A DNA stretch of 64,000 bases from Mugil cephalus (lineage: Eukaryota > Chordata > Actinopteri > Mugiliformes > Mugilidae), in assembly GCF_022458985.1 (NCBI RefSeq), contig NC_061781.1:19251001-19315000 (forward strand), in the 5' to 3' direction. Shown here piece by piece: positions 49,501-60,171 of this stretch; the first letter of the stretch is position 1; each line of letters begins with the position of its first letter. Under the pieces are notes generated by a model that saw nothing but the letters and a program-made list of their open reading frames with translations, was not told the origin of the DNA and did not search any database. Made by a program: the position numbers and the translations under genes.

Positions 49501-49773
49501 ATAGCGGGAAGTCAAGCGTCACATCCTTGCAATTTGGGAATGCAGCGAGAGCAAAAGCAAGCGAGAGTACAGCCATTTAACGATCCCAGTTTACAACGAG
49601 CTTATGATCTGAATCCGTTGCGACAGCAGCTATAAAGCGAGCATCACTACTGTATCAGGGCAGGGATGAGTGGGAATACATAACATGTCTGCATGAAAAC
49701 TGTAAATTACATGTACCTGTTTGTCCTTGTCAACAGTAAATGGAATCGTTAGGGCGCTTCGTTGCGCCATCAT
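34567..49773 (-). CDS. senp7: Sentrin/SUMO-specific protease 7
   Basis: SENP7 is a nuclear cysteine protease (peptidase family C48) that cuts SUMO2/3 chains. Twenty-one coding exons join in phase: 49717-49773, 48799-48884, 47375-47626, 45590-45714, 44983-45101, 43142-43442, 41999-42144, 40821-40952, 40707-40740, 39524-39751, 38949-39367, 38400-38539, 37537-37653, 37324-37440, 37126-37221, 36861-37039, 36727-36773, 36585-36628, 36394-36462, 36162-36312 and 34567-34722. They give about 1004 residues; human SENP7 has about 1050. The motif [16 protein letters not shown] and the C-terminal WFP and [10 protein letters not shown] stretches fit SENP7 better than SENP6. The conserved N-terminal [20 protein letters not shown] motif and a SUMO-interaction-like [12 protein letters not shown] are present. 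The start at 49773 ([10 protein letters not shown]) is the least certain part. Whether this is the a or b copy is unknown. Confidence 0.95.
34895..35419 (-). mobile_element. hAT transposon fragment with BED zinc finger
   Basis: A minus-strand frame at about 35060-35268 contains [20 protein letters not shown] and later [14 protein letters not shown], a BED-type zinc finger (C-x2-C ... H-x4-H) typical of hAT transposases and ZBED proteins. The right edge ends GACAACGATAACCGC / CATCCCTAG on the plus strand, like the outer end of fish hAT elements, and ATCGATAAG motifs occur near both sides. It lies in a senp7 intron. Only the N-terminal finger survives, with no catalytic region. Confidence 0.65.
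36162..37653 (-). other. senp7: senp7 catalytic domain exons
   Basis: The C48 protease domain starts with [20 protein letters not shown] (37537-37653) and [20 protein letters not shown]. Active-site positions are visible: His in [13 protein letters not shown] (36861-37039), Asp in [12 protein letters not shown] (36394-36462), and the oxyanion Gln plus nucleophile Cys in [20 protein letters not shown] (36162-36312). An insert of about 90 residues between the His and Asp blocks is typical of SENP6/7, whose catalytic domains carry loop insertions. All key residues are present, so the enzyme is expected to be active. Confidence 0.93.
36500..36520. repeat. TATG microsatellite
   Basis: A short run of TATG units occurs in a senp7 intron; an AAAT run follows at about 36661-36680. 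Confidence 0.8.
37741..38060. mobile_element. TAACATTATGACCACC-family element (copy B, one end only)
   Basis: The left end (ATACACCAATCAGGCATAAC) and interior (GTCTTGTGGTGTCTGGTAAC, GGATCTAGTGAATTTGGATG) match the copy at 43837-44286. The right terminal inverted repeat is missing; the sequence ends in a TCCA repeat. It sits in a senp7 intron. Confidence 0.65.
38091..38235. mobile_element. hAT-like MITE end with ATATCG motifs
   Basis: The block begins ATAGGGGTGGGGAAAAATAT and continues with repeated ATATCGCAATAT and ATCGTATCGTGATTCG motifs, a layout I associate with fish hAT-derived MITEs. No target duplication was found. It lies in a senp7 intron. Confidence 0.4.
42909..42966. mobile_element. 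Small fragment of TAACATTATGACCACC family (copy E)
   Basis: CTGGTCTGGTGTAGGTGGGT and the following GGTACATGTCTGAG match the right part of the copy at 43837-44286 (CTGGTCTGGTCTAGGTGGGT). No terminus is retained. Confidence 0.5.
43837..44286. mobile_element. Complete non-autonomous element (copy C, TAACATTATGACCACC family)
   Basis: The left end is GCCGATCAAGCATAACATTA and the right end is GGTCATAATGTTATGCATGA then TTGGTGTAT, forming inverted termini of roughly 25 bases with a few mismatches. It is about 450 bp with no transposase frame. It lies in the senp7 intron between exons 43142-43442 and 44983-45101 and is the fullest of five copies. Confidence 0.75.
44957..44977. repeat. Poly-A tract beside senp7 exon
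   Basis: About 21 A's lie immediately downstream (minus strand: poly-T) of the donor of exon 44983-45101, so a U-rich tract directly follows that 5' splice site in the transcript. Confidence 0.85.
46900..47305. mobile_element. hAT Charlie-type MITE fragment
   Basis: The right end reads GCGGGTCGTATGTTTGACAC followed by CTGTAG, the inverted form of the CAGGGGTGTCAAAC ends of hAT elements. Upstream parts (GTGGGTCAGATTAGACCC; GGAGGCCACATGCAGCCCAA; GCCGGACCAGTAAAA) fit the interior. The left terminus is missing or diverged. It lies in a senp7 intron. Confidence 0.55.
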
Positions 49774-50861
49774 TTGGTAAGGCACAGCAAAAAACACTGA
49801 AAGAAGCACATAAGGGTCTTGGTTAACATTTTGTTTCTGTAAAAAAAGGGCTCTTGAACGCACCACAGGAAGGCACAAACTCTCATAACATGTTAACAAG
49901 CGTGACGAAAAGAACAAGCAGGACTGCTCCTTCATGAAAACCTTTGCACGAATAATAATAATAATAATAATAACAGATGCAGTTCAGTTTGATTGTTCTT
50001 TATGATACCAGGTCCGTGGAGAAAGTTAACCAGGCAGCTTTATTTATATAGCACATTTCATACACAGGACACCTCAATGTGCTTTAGATTAAAAAAAAAA
50101 GAAAGAAAGAAAAGGTGACAACATACAATTAAAGAAATGCAAACAAACACTGAAGAAAAACAAACAAAGGTTATACTCAATAAATTATGGTAGAAACAAC
50201 AAAAAAGTAGTAAAGTAAGGGATAAAATAAGAGTGCAGCATTTCTTTTAAATGATTAAAAACCAAAATGCTAACGTGCATTAAAAGAGCTCACTCATAAG
50301 CACTTGAAAAGAGAAAAGTGTTTTGCTTTTTATTTAACACACTTGGCATCTGACCTGAGTATAAAGATTTCAAAGCTCAACTGGGCTTTTATTCATAACA
50401 GGAAACTAAAAGCTAAGTGCTGCTGCCATGCGAAGGCAAACGGAAGATTAGCTCAACTGGACATTTTGTCTTGATTGCTGCTAGTTAAAAAAAAAACATA
50501 TTTGCATATGCCACCATACAGAACATATTTATTTAACAGCTGGTAAATCTCTGGAATAATCTCAACAAAACCCTACTACACCAGTTTAGCACACAAACAC
50601 TGAACACTTTGTTCTCTGTCACTGAAGCTGATGTTTATGTTTGTAAAGAGAATTGCTGCGCATTTAAAACAATGCACGCGTATCATTACCCTGGATACCA
50701 CACCCAGGGGCCACATGTTTGATTTTTAAGATTAATGTCTCTCCCTGGCCACAACAAAAAGTGAAGAACCTGCTCAGCTACCGCTAGCCGACAGAGCTAG
50801 CCATGGTGATGGTGTTATTCGTCCACAATCCTAGCCACATGGAGGCAAAGCTAACGCTTAC
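49774..50861. other. First senp7 intron, with LINE tail and AAT repeat
   Basis: The segment holds an ATT/AAT microsatellite (about 49951-49972). At 50033-50290 there is a sequence with AGCTTTATTTATATAGCACA and TCAATGTGCTTTA, a 3'-tail motif of fish LINE-type elements. No coding exon was recognised. The acceptor of the exon carrying the ATG (TTCTTTCAG, near 49799) lies at the low-coordinate edge. Confidence 0.5.
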
Positions 50862-51036
50862 CTTCTTATGCTATGCACAAACAAATTGAAGCCAGTCTCA
50901 GCTAAATCGAGAAAGTTATTTTTCCACGAACGACTTTCCCAGCACCTTGCAGACACAGACTGCACACATCTTCCAGGGCCCGATCCAGGCGGTACGTTCC
51001 TCATTAGCAACATCCGGTGAGTACCGGAAGTGTCTC
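50862..51036 (-). promoter_or_regulatory. senp7: Probable senp7 5'UTR exon and promoter
   Basis: A minus-strand segment ends in a CATAAGAAG GTAAGC donor at 50862 and is GC-richer than its surroundings. An ETS-like CCGGAAGT core sits at 51024-51031 (plus-strand reading), so the start site probably lies near 51000-51030. The exon is open (MLLMRNVPPG...) but does not join in phase to the next exon, so I treat it as 5'UTR. Confidence 0.5.
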
Positions 51037-53384
51037 CAGGAAGAAAGGAAAATGAGCACTTGTTTACTATTTTACATCTCAGTTGTAAAATTCCCATGGT
51101 ATAATGTTTATGTATGTGCCTTATTTTTTTTCTTTAATATTTATTTTAATATTTCCTTTTTTTTTAATGTCTGTTGCTGTCTGTTTTTCAATGTACAGGC
51201 ACTAGACACCATACAAAGCTAATATATAACAAAAATCCTATTGCACTGTTTTCAATAATATTTATTCTTTTTTTGTTTTCCTCTTTCGATGTCTGTCAAT
51301 GGAAAGGGATTAATGGTGTGTTTGGGTTCATGATATTTGTATTTGTATTGTTATATATTAACAAGACAGTTGTTGTACGTATTATGTTTGGTTGTAGAAT
51401 AGGGTTTTGTTCCTGTGAGCAGTTTGTCGCGTCAAGTTCATCATATGAGACATTAACACAGTTGTTTACAAACTAATTAAGGTATAAATGACTAATTTAA
51501 TAGCTAAATCATTATTATATAGTTCAATGAATAAAGGGCTCGAATGCCTTGTTTGATTTTACACGTCAGTCATGACAGCAGTACATTCTTCTAGTTAAAA
51601 AGGATTTACAAAATCAACAAAAGCAGTCACTAAGTAGGCTTACAGCATTTAGAAACACAGAAATTGAGCCATAAATAAATTACAGAATTTCAAGTGCTAT
51701 TTTATCTCAATCACATGGCATTTATAAAGATAATTCATTTTTTCTTTTATTTTCTGAGTGATATACCTTCTCATTTTTGCCTTTCAGTGAAACACTGATA
51801 TGACACACTCTTACCTGGCATATCATGCAATTAACCACAGAAGGAATAACTCAATAAATGCCATTATATATTTGTCTGACTGTGTTGACAATAATGGTCC
51901 AGTTGACAAAGATTATACTCTGACAAGGTTGCTTTGGGAAATAAAAACATTTAGAGGAAGCTGATAGCTTTAGCTTGCTAGATTACCTGATTGCTGTTAA
52001 AATATTATAAAAAATAAACCCTCATTGGGCAATCCTACCATAGCATTAACACTGCTCTTATCATATCTTACCAGTAAATGTGTTGGATTGTGAATTGAAT
52101 ACGTCTATTACGGTCTTTGTTCACTTGTTTGCACGTGTGGAAAGTTTAACCAAAGCAGAAATTAGGCCTCTTGGTAATGACAGACAATGCTATTCGTGTA
52201 GTTCGTGTTTTGTGAAAGGAAACAGGGTTTAGTGTGGTTTGTGCTCAGCAGCTGTAAGCACGCAAACATGTTCAACTAAACAAAGAGCAATAAATTGATA
52301 ACATGTTGACTAGCATTGCTATAAGTTGTTGACTGTGGCCTTGAAACATGAATATGGTTTTTGCAGACTTGATAACGAGAAGAAAATAAAGCAAACAGAA
52401 AGCCATGAGTTCGTTAGGATATATGTTTTATAACCAGTACATGCCTGGATTTCAGTAATCTTTGATGTAAGACCTTTGGCAGAACAAGGAGCAACATAGC
52501 TGTAACATTCATAGCAGATTTAAAGCATCTTTGTCTTAAACCAATTATGTGTTCAGTCTCTTACAATGTTCTTATTATATTATGATATTATTCATGCTTA
52601 GAGCAGATAGTTTTGTGGCATTAAAGCAGGGAAAAATCACAGGTGTAGTTAATAACAAACATTAATGAGCTGTGCACTCTATTAGCTGTTCCTGGCTAGT
52701 GTGCACGCTTCCTTTTTGGCATGGTTCACTCAGGCACTTAAAAGGAATAGAGCCACCATTAATACTGTCAAATACACCTGAGTCTTTCCTGAAAGGTATA
52801 TTAGCTGGACCCCAGAAATACAAGAGTTCATTTTTGTTCATAGCAGCGACCCAATAACCTTATATATATATTGCAAGCACATTAATATTGATCCAAAGGT
52901 AATTTTCTGGTTTTTTTTTGTTTTTTGTTGTTGATGTAACTGCAGAAACATCAGACCCGCTCAGCCCCTGGAGAGAGGTTGGTGAGTTAGCCTTCAAACG
53001 CTGCAGCACATAAATGCAGGCTTTTTCACAGAGGACATTTTGACTAACCAGACCAAAAACATAAATGCCTGCATTACATTCAACATGTGCCAGTGCATGG
53101 TCTGTTATCTTGGCGAGCCAAAATGTAGGCTGTGAAAAGGCCTAATGCGTCATCCTGGGCTGGACATTGGTCACTGGATACAACGTGGGCATTGAAAAGT
53201 TGGAATAATCTACTCTGTATTCCATAATACAGACTATTTTTTGGCATTTTTTTGTTTGTTTTATGCAGATGTAGCTATACACATCCAGAAATCATCCCTG
53301 AGAGTAAATTATCAACCTGAATTGAACAAATTGTATTTTGCCACTGAGCTGACCACGGTCCCAATTTCCAGCCTAATCCTTATG
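51037..53384. other. Gene-free spacer
   Basis: No supported coding exon. A plus-strand block at about 52945-52980 has a decent acceptor and a GTGAGT donor but only 36 bp and no partner. A/T content is high and no complete mobile element is recognised. Confidence 0.4.
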
Positions 53385-53971
53385 TCAGGAGGATTTACAG
53401 TTTTGCACAGCCATCTCTGAGGACGTCCCCACGCCTGCTGCTGCTCCGGCACTGTCATCAGGTTCCAGGCTCAGAGCGGCAACTGGGGCGTCTTCTTTCT
53501 TTCCAGCTACAGAGAAGAGAGGAACACAGTGCATCAGAATAATGCTCTTCTATAACACATACTCTGTCTTTACGTCTAACACCCCTAATCCCATGGACAT
53601 CCTACGTGACATAATGGTCTTACAAAGTATTGCCTTTCATTTCTGAGAAGGGCAATGTACCAAAACAGTTAAATGTCCAGCAAATTGATGTTTAAATAAA
53701 GTATAATAGCATGTGATATCATAAATTCTCGTGTATTTCAAAGCATTTCATTAAAATAGCAAATAAAATAAATCAAGGGGGTCGTCTAGTCTACCAGGAA
53801 TTCACATGCGACAGTCTCTCAACTTCTGGTCTTTCACTTCCTGTGTAGGCGCCGTGGTAGGACCTGTGGTCACTGACTTACCAATAGCACTACATGGTGT
53901 GATGATGGGCTTTTCCTGTTGCTCTCTCTCACGAATAGCAGCCCTGATCTTCCTCACCACGTAGATGCTTG
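53385..53971 (-). CDS. Two exons of an unrecognised small protein (partial)
   Basis: Exon 53882-53971 (acceptor CTCATCGTAG, donor GTAAGT) encodes SIYVVRKIRAAIREREQQEK and PIITPCSAI. It joins in phase to 53385-53506, which encodes KKEDAPVAALSLEPDDSAGA, then GVGTSSEMAVQNCKSS and a stop. A hydrophobic lead into VVRKIR followed by charged, then Ala/Ser/Glu-rich sequence looks like the end of a membrane helix and a short cytoplasmic tail. The start is missing. A CCAAT, GC-box and TATA-like promoter near 54500-54600 and an exon-like block at about 54391-54480 would supply ATG-GTG-TGA in the needed frame, which cannot work as an ordinary start. I do not recognise the family. Confidence 0.4.
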
Positions 53972-54479
53972 CTACGATGAGAAAGAAAAAATGTAACAGC
54001 ATCAGAAGTCATGTACATGAACACAAAAACACACGCAAAGCTTTTAAAGGGTCGATATGATGATGTTTTCACACAAAGCGAGTGTCTTTGTGTTAATATT
54101 TGCCTCAGAGTCCACATAAAACATATTTGCTGGTCAAAAAAAAAAATAAGAAAAATAAAAAAAAATTCGTTATCTGAACTATAGATGCGTAAAACTAAAT
54201 TAATTTTAAAATACAGCCCTCCAAAATGGTAAAGTACAGAAGTTTTAGACTAAAAATATATAATATTTATACTCGTTTCACTTTAAAGACGGAAGAAAAC
54301 GTAAACATCACTGTCTCACACTGACATGTACCGTTTCAATAAACACTGACAACACAAACAGACAAACAATCAAAAACAAAAAAGCAAACAATACCTTTTA
54401 TCAGCAGTCACACCATTGTCTCTTTCGGTTTTAGTCAGTAGTTGTCTGATGGGACTTGTCTCGTACACACACCACTCGC

Positions 54480-54600
54480 CTTGTGTTTTTCTATTTTAAA
54501 ACGCGAAGCGTTATAAAAGCCCACAACCAATAGAAAGCCGAGAACAAAACGTGGGCGGGGCTTAGTTCGACGATCGGCCTTCTGATTGGCTGAGCCGTTA
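54480..54600. promoter_or_regulatory. Probable promoter with CCAAT, GC box and TATA-like elements
   Basis: The block contains GATTGGCT (CCAAT in reverse), CCAATAG, GGGCGGGGC and TATAAAAG / TTTTAAAA, all within about 100 bases. For minus-strand transcription the order is CCAAT near 54585, GC box near 54555 and an A/T box near 54500. A plus-strand start would also be possible from TATAAAAG. The likely target is the small gene at 53385-53971. Confidence 0.5.
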
Positions 54601-54800
54601 CGCAACAGGAAATGTATCTGTAGGGTCGGGATGTTTATGTGGTCAAGCGGATTGAGATGAGCCGCACATGCGCAAAATCTGCAGTGATGACTAAGTAACA
54701 GGTTCCGGTGTCAGAATCTCCCGAATGAACTAAAACCTCTTTGATGCTGTGAATCAACGTAGTTATTATTTTGTGGAGAGATTTTTACATATTATGATAT

Positions 54801-54884
54801 TCACTGATCAGGTATGACATTATGACCACCTTTGTAACATTGGTTCTCCTGTCACTGATTTTAATGTTGTGGCTGATCAGTGTA
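54801..54884. mobile_element. Minimal copy of TAACATTATGACCACC family (copy D)
   Basis: The left end CACTGATCAGGTATGACATT and right end ATTTTAATGTTGTGGCTGAT followed by CAGTGTA are inverted relatives. Only about 84 bp, so nearly all of the interior is deleted. Confidence 0.65.
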
Positions 54885-55009
54885 GGGGTCCTTATCCTGC
54901 ACTCACCAGCAGATGTGCAACACCCGTTTTCATTTGAACCACCGCCAGTTGAAACATAGCTTCCCGTACACGATGACAAAGTGAACGCAGGTTAGGGTAA
55001 TCCTAATAT

Positions 55010-55669
55010 GTAATAATTTATTGTCAGGCATTTAATGCAATTTACAGAGCTTCATTTATCCTCGTCCGATTCCTAATAACCAACATTATGATCAAGTATT
55101 TATGTAATCTAATACACAGCTGTCATTTGGAACAGAAGCACGGTGAAACCTTACCCATACACATCTTTTCACAATAAGAGCACAGCAATTTCTCACAGTT
55201 ACATCTGTTTCATATTCAATATATACACATAGATTTCATTTAACTTAAAACAGTTTCACACGGCCAGAGACAAACACAATAACTTCACACGAAAACCAAA
55301 CAAATCTCATTCTTTCATAACATTACAATAGTCTTTTTTTTTTTTTTAATACAATAGAAAACGCACTTGCAATCACCAGGGGAAACGAACGAGTTAATGA
55401 AGAGTAAGGAATGATGAGAGCTGTGGAGCTGAGGGGAGGAAGTCTGAATTTGTTCAGTTTGTACACCAGTGGAGGATGATATTGACGTAGACAAACATTA
55501 GAGCCACTACTGTATGTCAATACATTTTGTCCGTTATCATGCCAGCTGTAAACGAAAAGGGTGATTCAGTGTGACGCTATTCCTTCCATCATTTTCTTTT
55601 TCCACATAACAATATCTCACACAAAAACACAAACAGAGGACTGTTAGGGGACAGCACGTGCGCTGATGG
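55010..55669 (-). other. atp6ap2: atp6ap2 3'UTR
   Basis: From the stop at 55670-55672 the minus strand runs to a canonical AATAAA signal (ATTTATTGT on plus, near 55016-55022). No other coding signal lies in between. A poly-T tract occurs at 55334-55348. Confidence 0.6.
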
Positions 55670-58600
55670 TTAGTCCATCCTAATCTTCTGATTGGTCATC
55701 CTGTAGATGATGCTGTCGTATCCTGGGTCCATGTTCCACAGGTTGTAAGAGATGACGATGACGGCGAGGGCCAGAACGATCATCAGCCAGAGCACGATGT
55801 TGAAGATCACTGCGTACTCAAAGTTGTACTTATAGGCCAGGTTGTAAGGGCTGCCTGGGTTACTCTGAAAAACATTTTCAATGGACAAAGTTATACAACT
55901 CAGCAGCACAACGTCCAGAGTGTAATCAACTATTCTCCTACAGAAGATTGTGTTCCAATTTATTCATTATAATCGACAATGGAGATTCTTTATTAAGAAA
56001 ATATGTTTTGGAAGCTTTCTTCTAATATAAAACTGAAAATAAACGAAGCATCTACCACTGGAACCACTGTATGATCAGCAAATATGTAGTTGTTTGTGCT
56101 CTAGAGACACAGCTGAGCTCTGAGCTGCCAGCTGACCCGCCTGAAGGAGTCATCTGTGCTGTTCAAGGCTGCCTAAAGATCGCATATCTGTCATGTTTTA
56201 ACATTTAGCCTGATACTGTCCTTGAATCGTATTATGCACACCATTCACTTATCATGAAAGGTAAGAGAAAGTATGAAAGAAAACAAGCACGTAGTACATT
56301 CACGTTTAAAACATCCACTGATTTACCAGTGTGATGCAGTCTTGTTTTACTCAAATCATTCAAGATAGGTTTTGATTCACCCTCTTCGTCTTAGTACAGT
56401 TATATTGTTTTGCATAAAACCGATGTATTTTTGACATTTAGTTCAACCTAAATGATATAGATAATGTGGACAATATCTTTAGACGATACAATAACCCATT
56501 AAAACAGCGATGAATCGGCAACTCAGACTTACAATTGGTCGGGTTTGCAGGATCGAACGGGACTTCCTTGTCAAAGGAGCTTCGAAGGTCTTCACTGTAA
56601 CAACCTCCACCACGGCGCTGTTGCCATAGAGACCATACACATCCTCCCCGAACTAGAATGAAAAATATACACAAGGTTGAATCCTGGTTGAATTAATTGC
56701 CCACAAGGTGGGTCACTTTTTCAGAAATGCTCCTCACCTTCTGAAGCACAGAAGCGAGAATAGCTGTGGCGTCACGATACTGAGGGGAGTCTTGGCCATA
56801 AACCCGGCTCAGCTCCTCCAGGCCAGACAGCTCCAACGAGTACAAATCAGGGGAGTGGTCCTTCGCCAGATGTCTGTGCCTCTGCAGCTACAGGAGGGGA
56901 AAACATGGGACATCTGAGTCAAACTGACAGACTACACTCTTTAACTAAGAAAAGAAAAGTCAAGCTAAACTGGGTGACTTACCAGAGCTGTGATATCATG
57001 CAGCACTTGGACCTCAGACAGAAAAAGCAAATCGGCCTAAGAAACAAAAGAACACACGACTTTCCTTGTTAACAAGAAATGGAAGAATGTCAATTTAGCA
57101 GCAATATCACATATTTACAGTCGAAAACTGACCTCTGCATTTCTGCTGAGGGAGTTGAGGGGCAGAGAAGCCAGAACGGAGCCATCCTGGGAGAGACGGG
57201 CACGGATCTGCTGCAATGTGACTGGTAGGTCCTCAAATACAGCGTTGGCTTTGCCCAGCATGTAAAGGCGCTGAGAGAAATATAAGAGAATTTGAAAAGG
57301 TTAGAAAAGAGGTGTCAGATATGGTTAAGTATCCTCGTTCTGTGTCGGTGTGCATTTATTACCTCCTCACTGGGAGCCAGCTGCAGCACTACAGGGGTGT
57401 CCTCAGCAAACAAAGAGTGCACAGTCTCTGCAACACTATCCAGGGTGAAGGGTACCGGCTGAAGAAAAGAAAAGACATCGGTGACAAACTAAGTCAACTG
57501 ATTCAAACCACATTGCAGACTTTCCTCTATTTAAAGGCATGACTGTGATGTACAGAAATGGCCTGACTCACATTTTCCAGGGGGTAGGAGGACACGCTCT
57601 GAGGCAGGGCCAGGCTATCGACTCCTCTCACCACCACCAGTATGTTGGCTCGAGGTCGCTGGAACAAAGGACCAGCCTGGAGGCCGGGCCATGACAAATC
57701 CTGTGCAAAGTAACACGTTGTAGACATCAAGCTGGCATAATAATGGTCTTAAGATTCGATTAAAATTGCAATATTTTAAACAAGAAAGCACCTCTTGAAC
57801 AGAGAAGCCCATGGTTAAAGCCACCAGGTCGGGGATCTTCTCTCCAGACACTGGCCAGTCGCCTTTCTGGAAAGATACAAACTCTGGAGCCTGCAGCACA
57901 GTCAGACTGTCTCCATGGACACCTGTAGGGAAAAATAAAAGTAAAATTATGGTACAAATACTTCCGAGAAGAAAACAAACATTTCCTCAATCTTATTGCA
58001 ATTTCACAACTTTTAAGCAGAGATATTTTTAGCTTCTGTGATGATGCTGTGGTTAAAATCATCATCTATCTGCCACATATTGCCCTTCCTGTGACTTTGT
58101 TTTGAAAATCTAATTTCTCAATGTGAATTTTATCCACTATGAAGCAATAAAGTCACAAAAGAGGAACAGAAAATAGCGGGTGTAACAGAAAGGCCACATG
58201 TAACACTTCATAGTGAAACAAAACAAATGTCACTCTGTGTATTATGTAGAGAATAATAAATGAGTGGTCAGTTTCAATATATTGCCTTTCCATAAATTAC
58301 ATATCAGAAAATAAAAATAATAATGACAATCATTAATGCATCACCCCAACTTTTATACCGATACGGCCTTAGGATTACAATTACAAGTGACTTCTTAAAC
58401 TCAGGTCAAAGTCATGTGGGTTTTTATCGCTACAATGCTACAACTGACTAACACTGATATGTTAATTGTATGATACAGCAAACAAAAGCAGCAACTTTCT
58501 ACACCCACTCGCCAGTTCATTAGGTACACTGTTGAAAACATATACATTCTAACATCTAATATCAGTCCTGCATTAAAATTAGCTTCACAGAGGTTATGGT

Positions 58601-59413
58601 ATTCAGCGCTTGTGTAAAATAACTCCGTTGATTCAACTGTGTTTTCATTTTAGAGGATGTGGTTTGTGGTCCTATTGAATCTTTCCTATGATCCACATTT
58701 TAAGTGGTCCTCCAAAATTGCCATACAGTTGAATTAAAAACTTTCTAATACTGCTTAATCAGGATGCAATCATTTACACTAGTGTACTTAATGTTTTGAC
58801 TTAACAAGGGACTGTTAAATGAAGTTAACCTCTTAACATCACAGCAGTGAACTCGTGACAGGGAGCTGATGATGAACGCTAAAGAGGAACTACCAGTGTC
58901 ACATGACTGTATAGCCTTCTGTGCAATAGTAACGAGCTACAAGTAAGCGCAATTAATGTCCATTTATCTTTAAAGTTACACGACTTCGACGAATTTGTTC
59001 AATGGACACACATTTACTGCTCCCGTTTAATTTGCTAATGCGCTAAAGCCACGATAGCAACGAGCTAAGGTTAAGAGCTCGAACCGTTGAGCCTGTTTGT
59101 TGGTGTCCAAAGCTCATTAATTATCCGATCACAGTTTAATATTTACCCCATTAAATGCCACTGAAGTGCCAGGTCATAAGAATATAAGAAGTGAGCTATA
59201 ACGTTAACGCAATGATAGCGATGTCCCTGCCTTCGTTAGCGACCTGTCATTAGCAAAGCTAGCAAGTCTGGCGGATACACGACGCTAAAACGTTAGAACA
59301 GAGTTCGGGAAAAACACACCTAGATGTGAATAACGCTAACCCGTCGGTGTGCATTTCTTACCGGTTGTGACAAGGGAGCAGAGGACAAGCGCGATGGGAA
59401 AAATAGCCTCCAT
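55670..59413 (-). CDS. atp6ap2: ATPase H+ transporting accessory protein 2 ((pro)renin receptor)
   Basis: ATP6AP2 is a single-pass membrane protein that helps assemble the vacuolar proton pump, binds renin and prorenin, and takes part in Wnt signalling. Nine exons join in phase: 59362-59413, 57792-57922, 57572-57700, 57363-57458, 57133-57270, 56983-57036, 56738-56887, 56533-56652 and 55670-55864, giving 354 residues (human 350). Features: signal peptide ([18 protein letters not shown]), [39 protein letters not shown], the multibasic cleavage region RKSRSIL, a membrane helix ([20 protein letters not shown]) and the nearly invariant tail [21 protein letters not shown], whose KIRMD end resembles an ER-retrieval signal. 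An upstream in-frame ATG at 59437 would add eight residues; I prefer 59413. Confidence 0.97.
57923..59361. other. First atp6ap2 intron
   Basis: A 1.4-kb intron. Around 58508-58620 it carries a dispersed fish repeat (CCAGTTCATTAGGTACACTG, AGTCCTGCATTAAAATTAGC). No extra exon is recognised. Confidence 0.5.
58508..58620. repeat. Dispersed fish repeat (CAGTTCATTAGGTACAC type)
   Basis: The motif CCAGTTCATTAGGTACACTG followed by AGTCCTGCATTAAAATTAGC and GAGGTTATGGTATTCAG matches a repeat I have seen often in teleost introns. Class uncertain. Confidence 0.45.
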
Positions 59414-59520
59414 CCTTCGACAGTTCGTCAGCGACATCTTTCTCCTTCCTACAGTAGCTGTCAGCTGACCTGACGTCACGGTGCCGCAAAGCAGGATGGG
59501 ACCCGGTGTCGTGCCGCAGT
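59414..59520 (-). promoter_or_regulatory. atp6ap2: atp6ap2 promoter with CRE
   Basis: A perfect palindromic cAMP-response element TGACGTCA lies at 59471-59478, next to an E-box-type CAGCTG at 59462-59467, 58 bases or more above the start codon. The surrounding 59440-59520 is relatively CpG rich. No TATA box is evident. Confidence 0.55.
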
Positions 59521-60171
59521 ACAGGGGTACTACGCTAAAGGCTAGCATGCAGCTAAATGCTAAGATACCGTATAACATACAGCTAAATGGTTTCTTCTCA
59601 TTGATCTGAATGAAGTTTGCCACGTATGTGTTAAATATAATTTAAAATTCCCCATATGTTTTATAAAAGTAATAGCATCAACACAAACCTGATATATTAA
59701 TCTATAAACCATTCCTTAGGATAAAAAACAAACAAACAAACTAACAAAAAAGGTTTATTTTGGTTGATTCAACAGACCAAACTTTAACTTATTTTGTTAT
59801 TAATCATACTATATAGCCAATTAGCAAGACTTTGAGAAAATGTAGATTTTTTTTCTTGCAATTGTATCTTCTTCACAGGTCTCGTTCCAAATTTAACTCC
59901 TCAAGTTTCTCTGTAAGTAAGCTATTTTCCTTTTTTATGAGCAGAAACAGTACATTTTGTCTAACATTAATGTAACAAAAGGGGTGAACAACACATAACG
60001 TGTTCTTCTTATTAGTGACCTTATCTTGTTAGTCTTCTTTGTGTAGAAAATTTTCTCACTGTAGTTTTTTTCAACTAATTTTATACATCTACAAACTAAA
60101 ACAATGCCCATGGCCTGGAAAAATCCAATGGCATTCAATTTACTCTTTTTCTTTTCGTCTGTAACTCAATT
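59521..60171. other. Spacer upstream of atp6ap2
   Basis: A/T-rich sequence with no gene. A minus-strand AATAAA signal (TTTATT near 60167) may end a transcript coming from higher coordinates (see 60443-62085). Confidence 0.4.

Noticed and set aside
52945-52980. A 36-bp plus-strand exon-like block
   Set aside because: Splice-like ends only; no partner exon and no coding signal.
54391-54480. Selenoprotein reading of ATG-GTG-TGA for the small gene near 54 kb
   Set aside because: A selenocysteine codon at position 3 would be very unusual and I saw no SECIS-like element; a missing exon is far simpler.
54785-54979. A minus-strand frame with a cysteine-rich start (SSCTGSYVSTGGGSNENGCC)
   Set aside because: It has a GTGAGT donor but overlaps a transposon copy, lacks a convincing acceptor and gives no membrane helix when joined to 53971.
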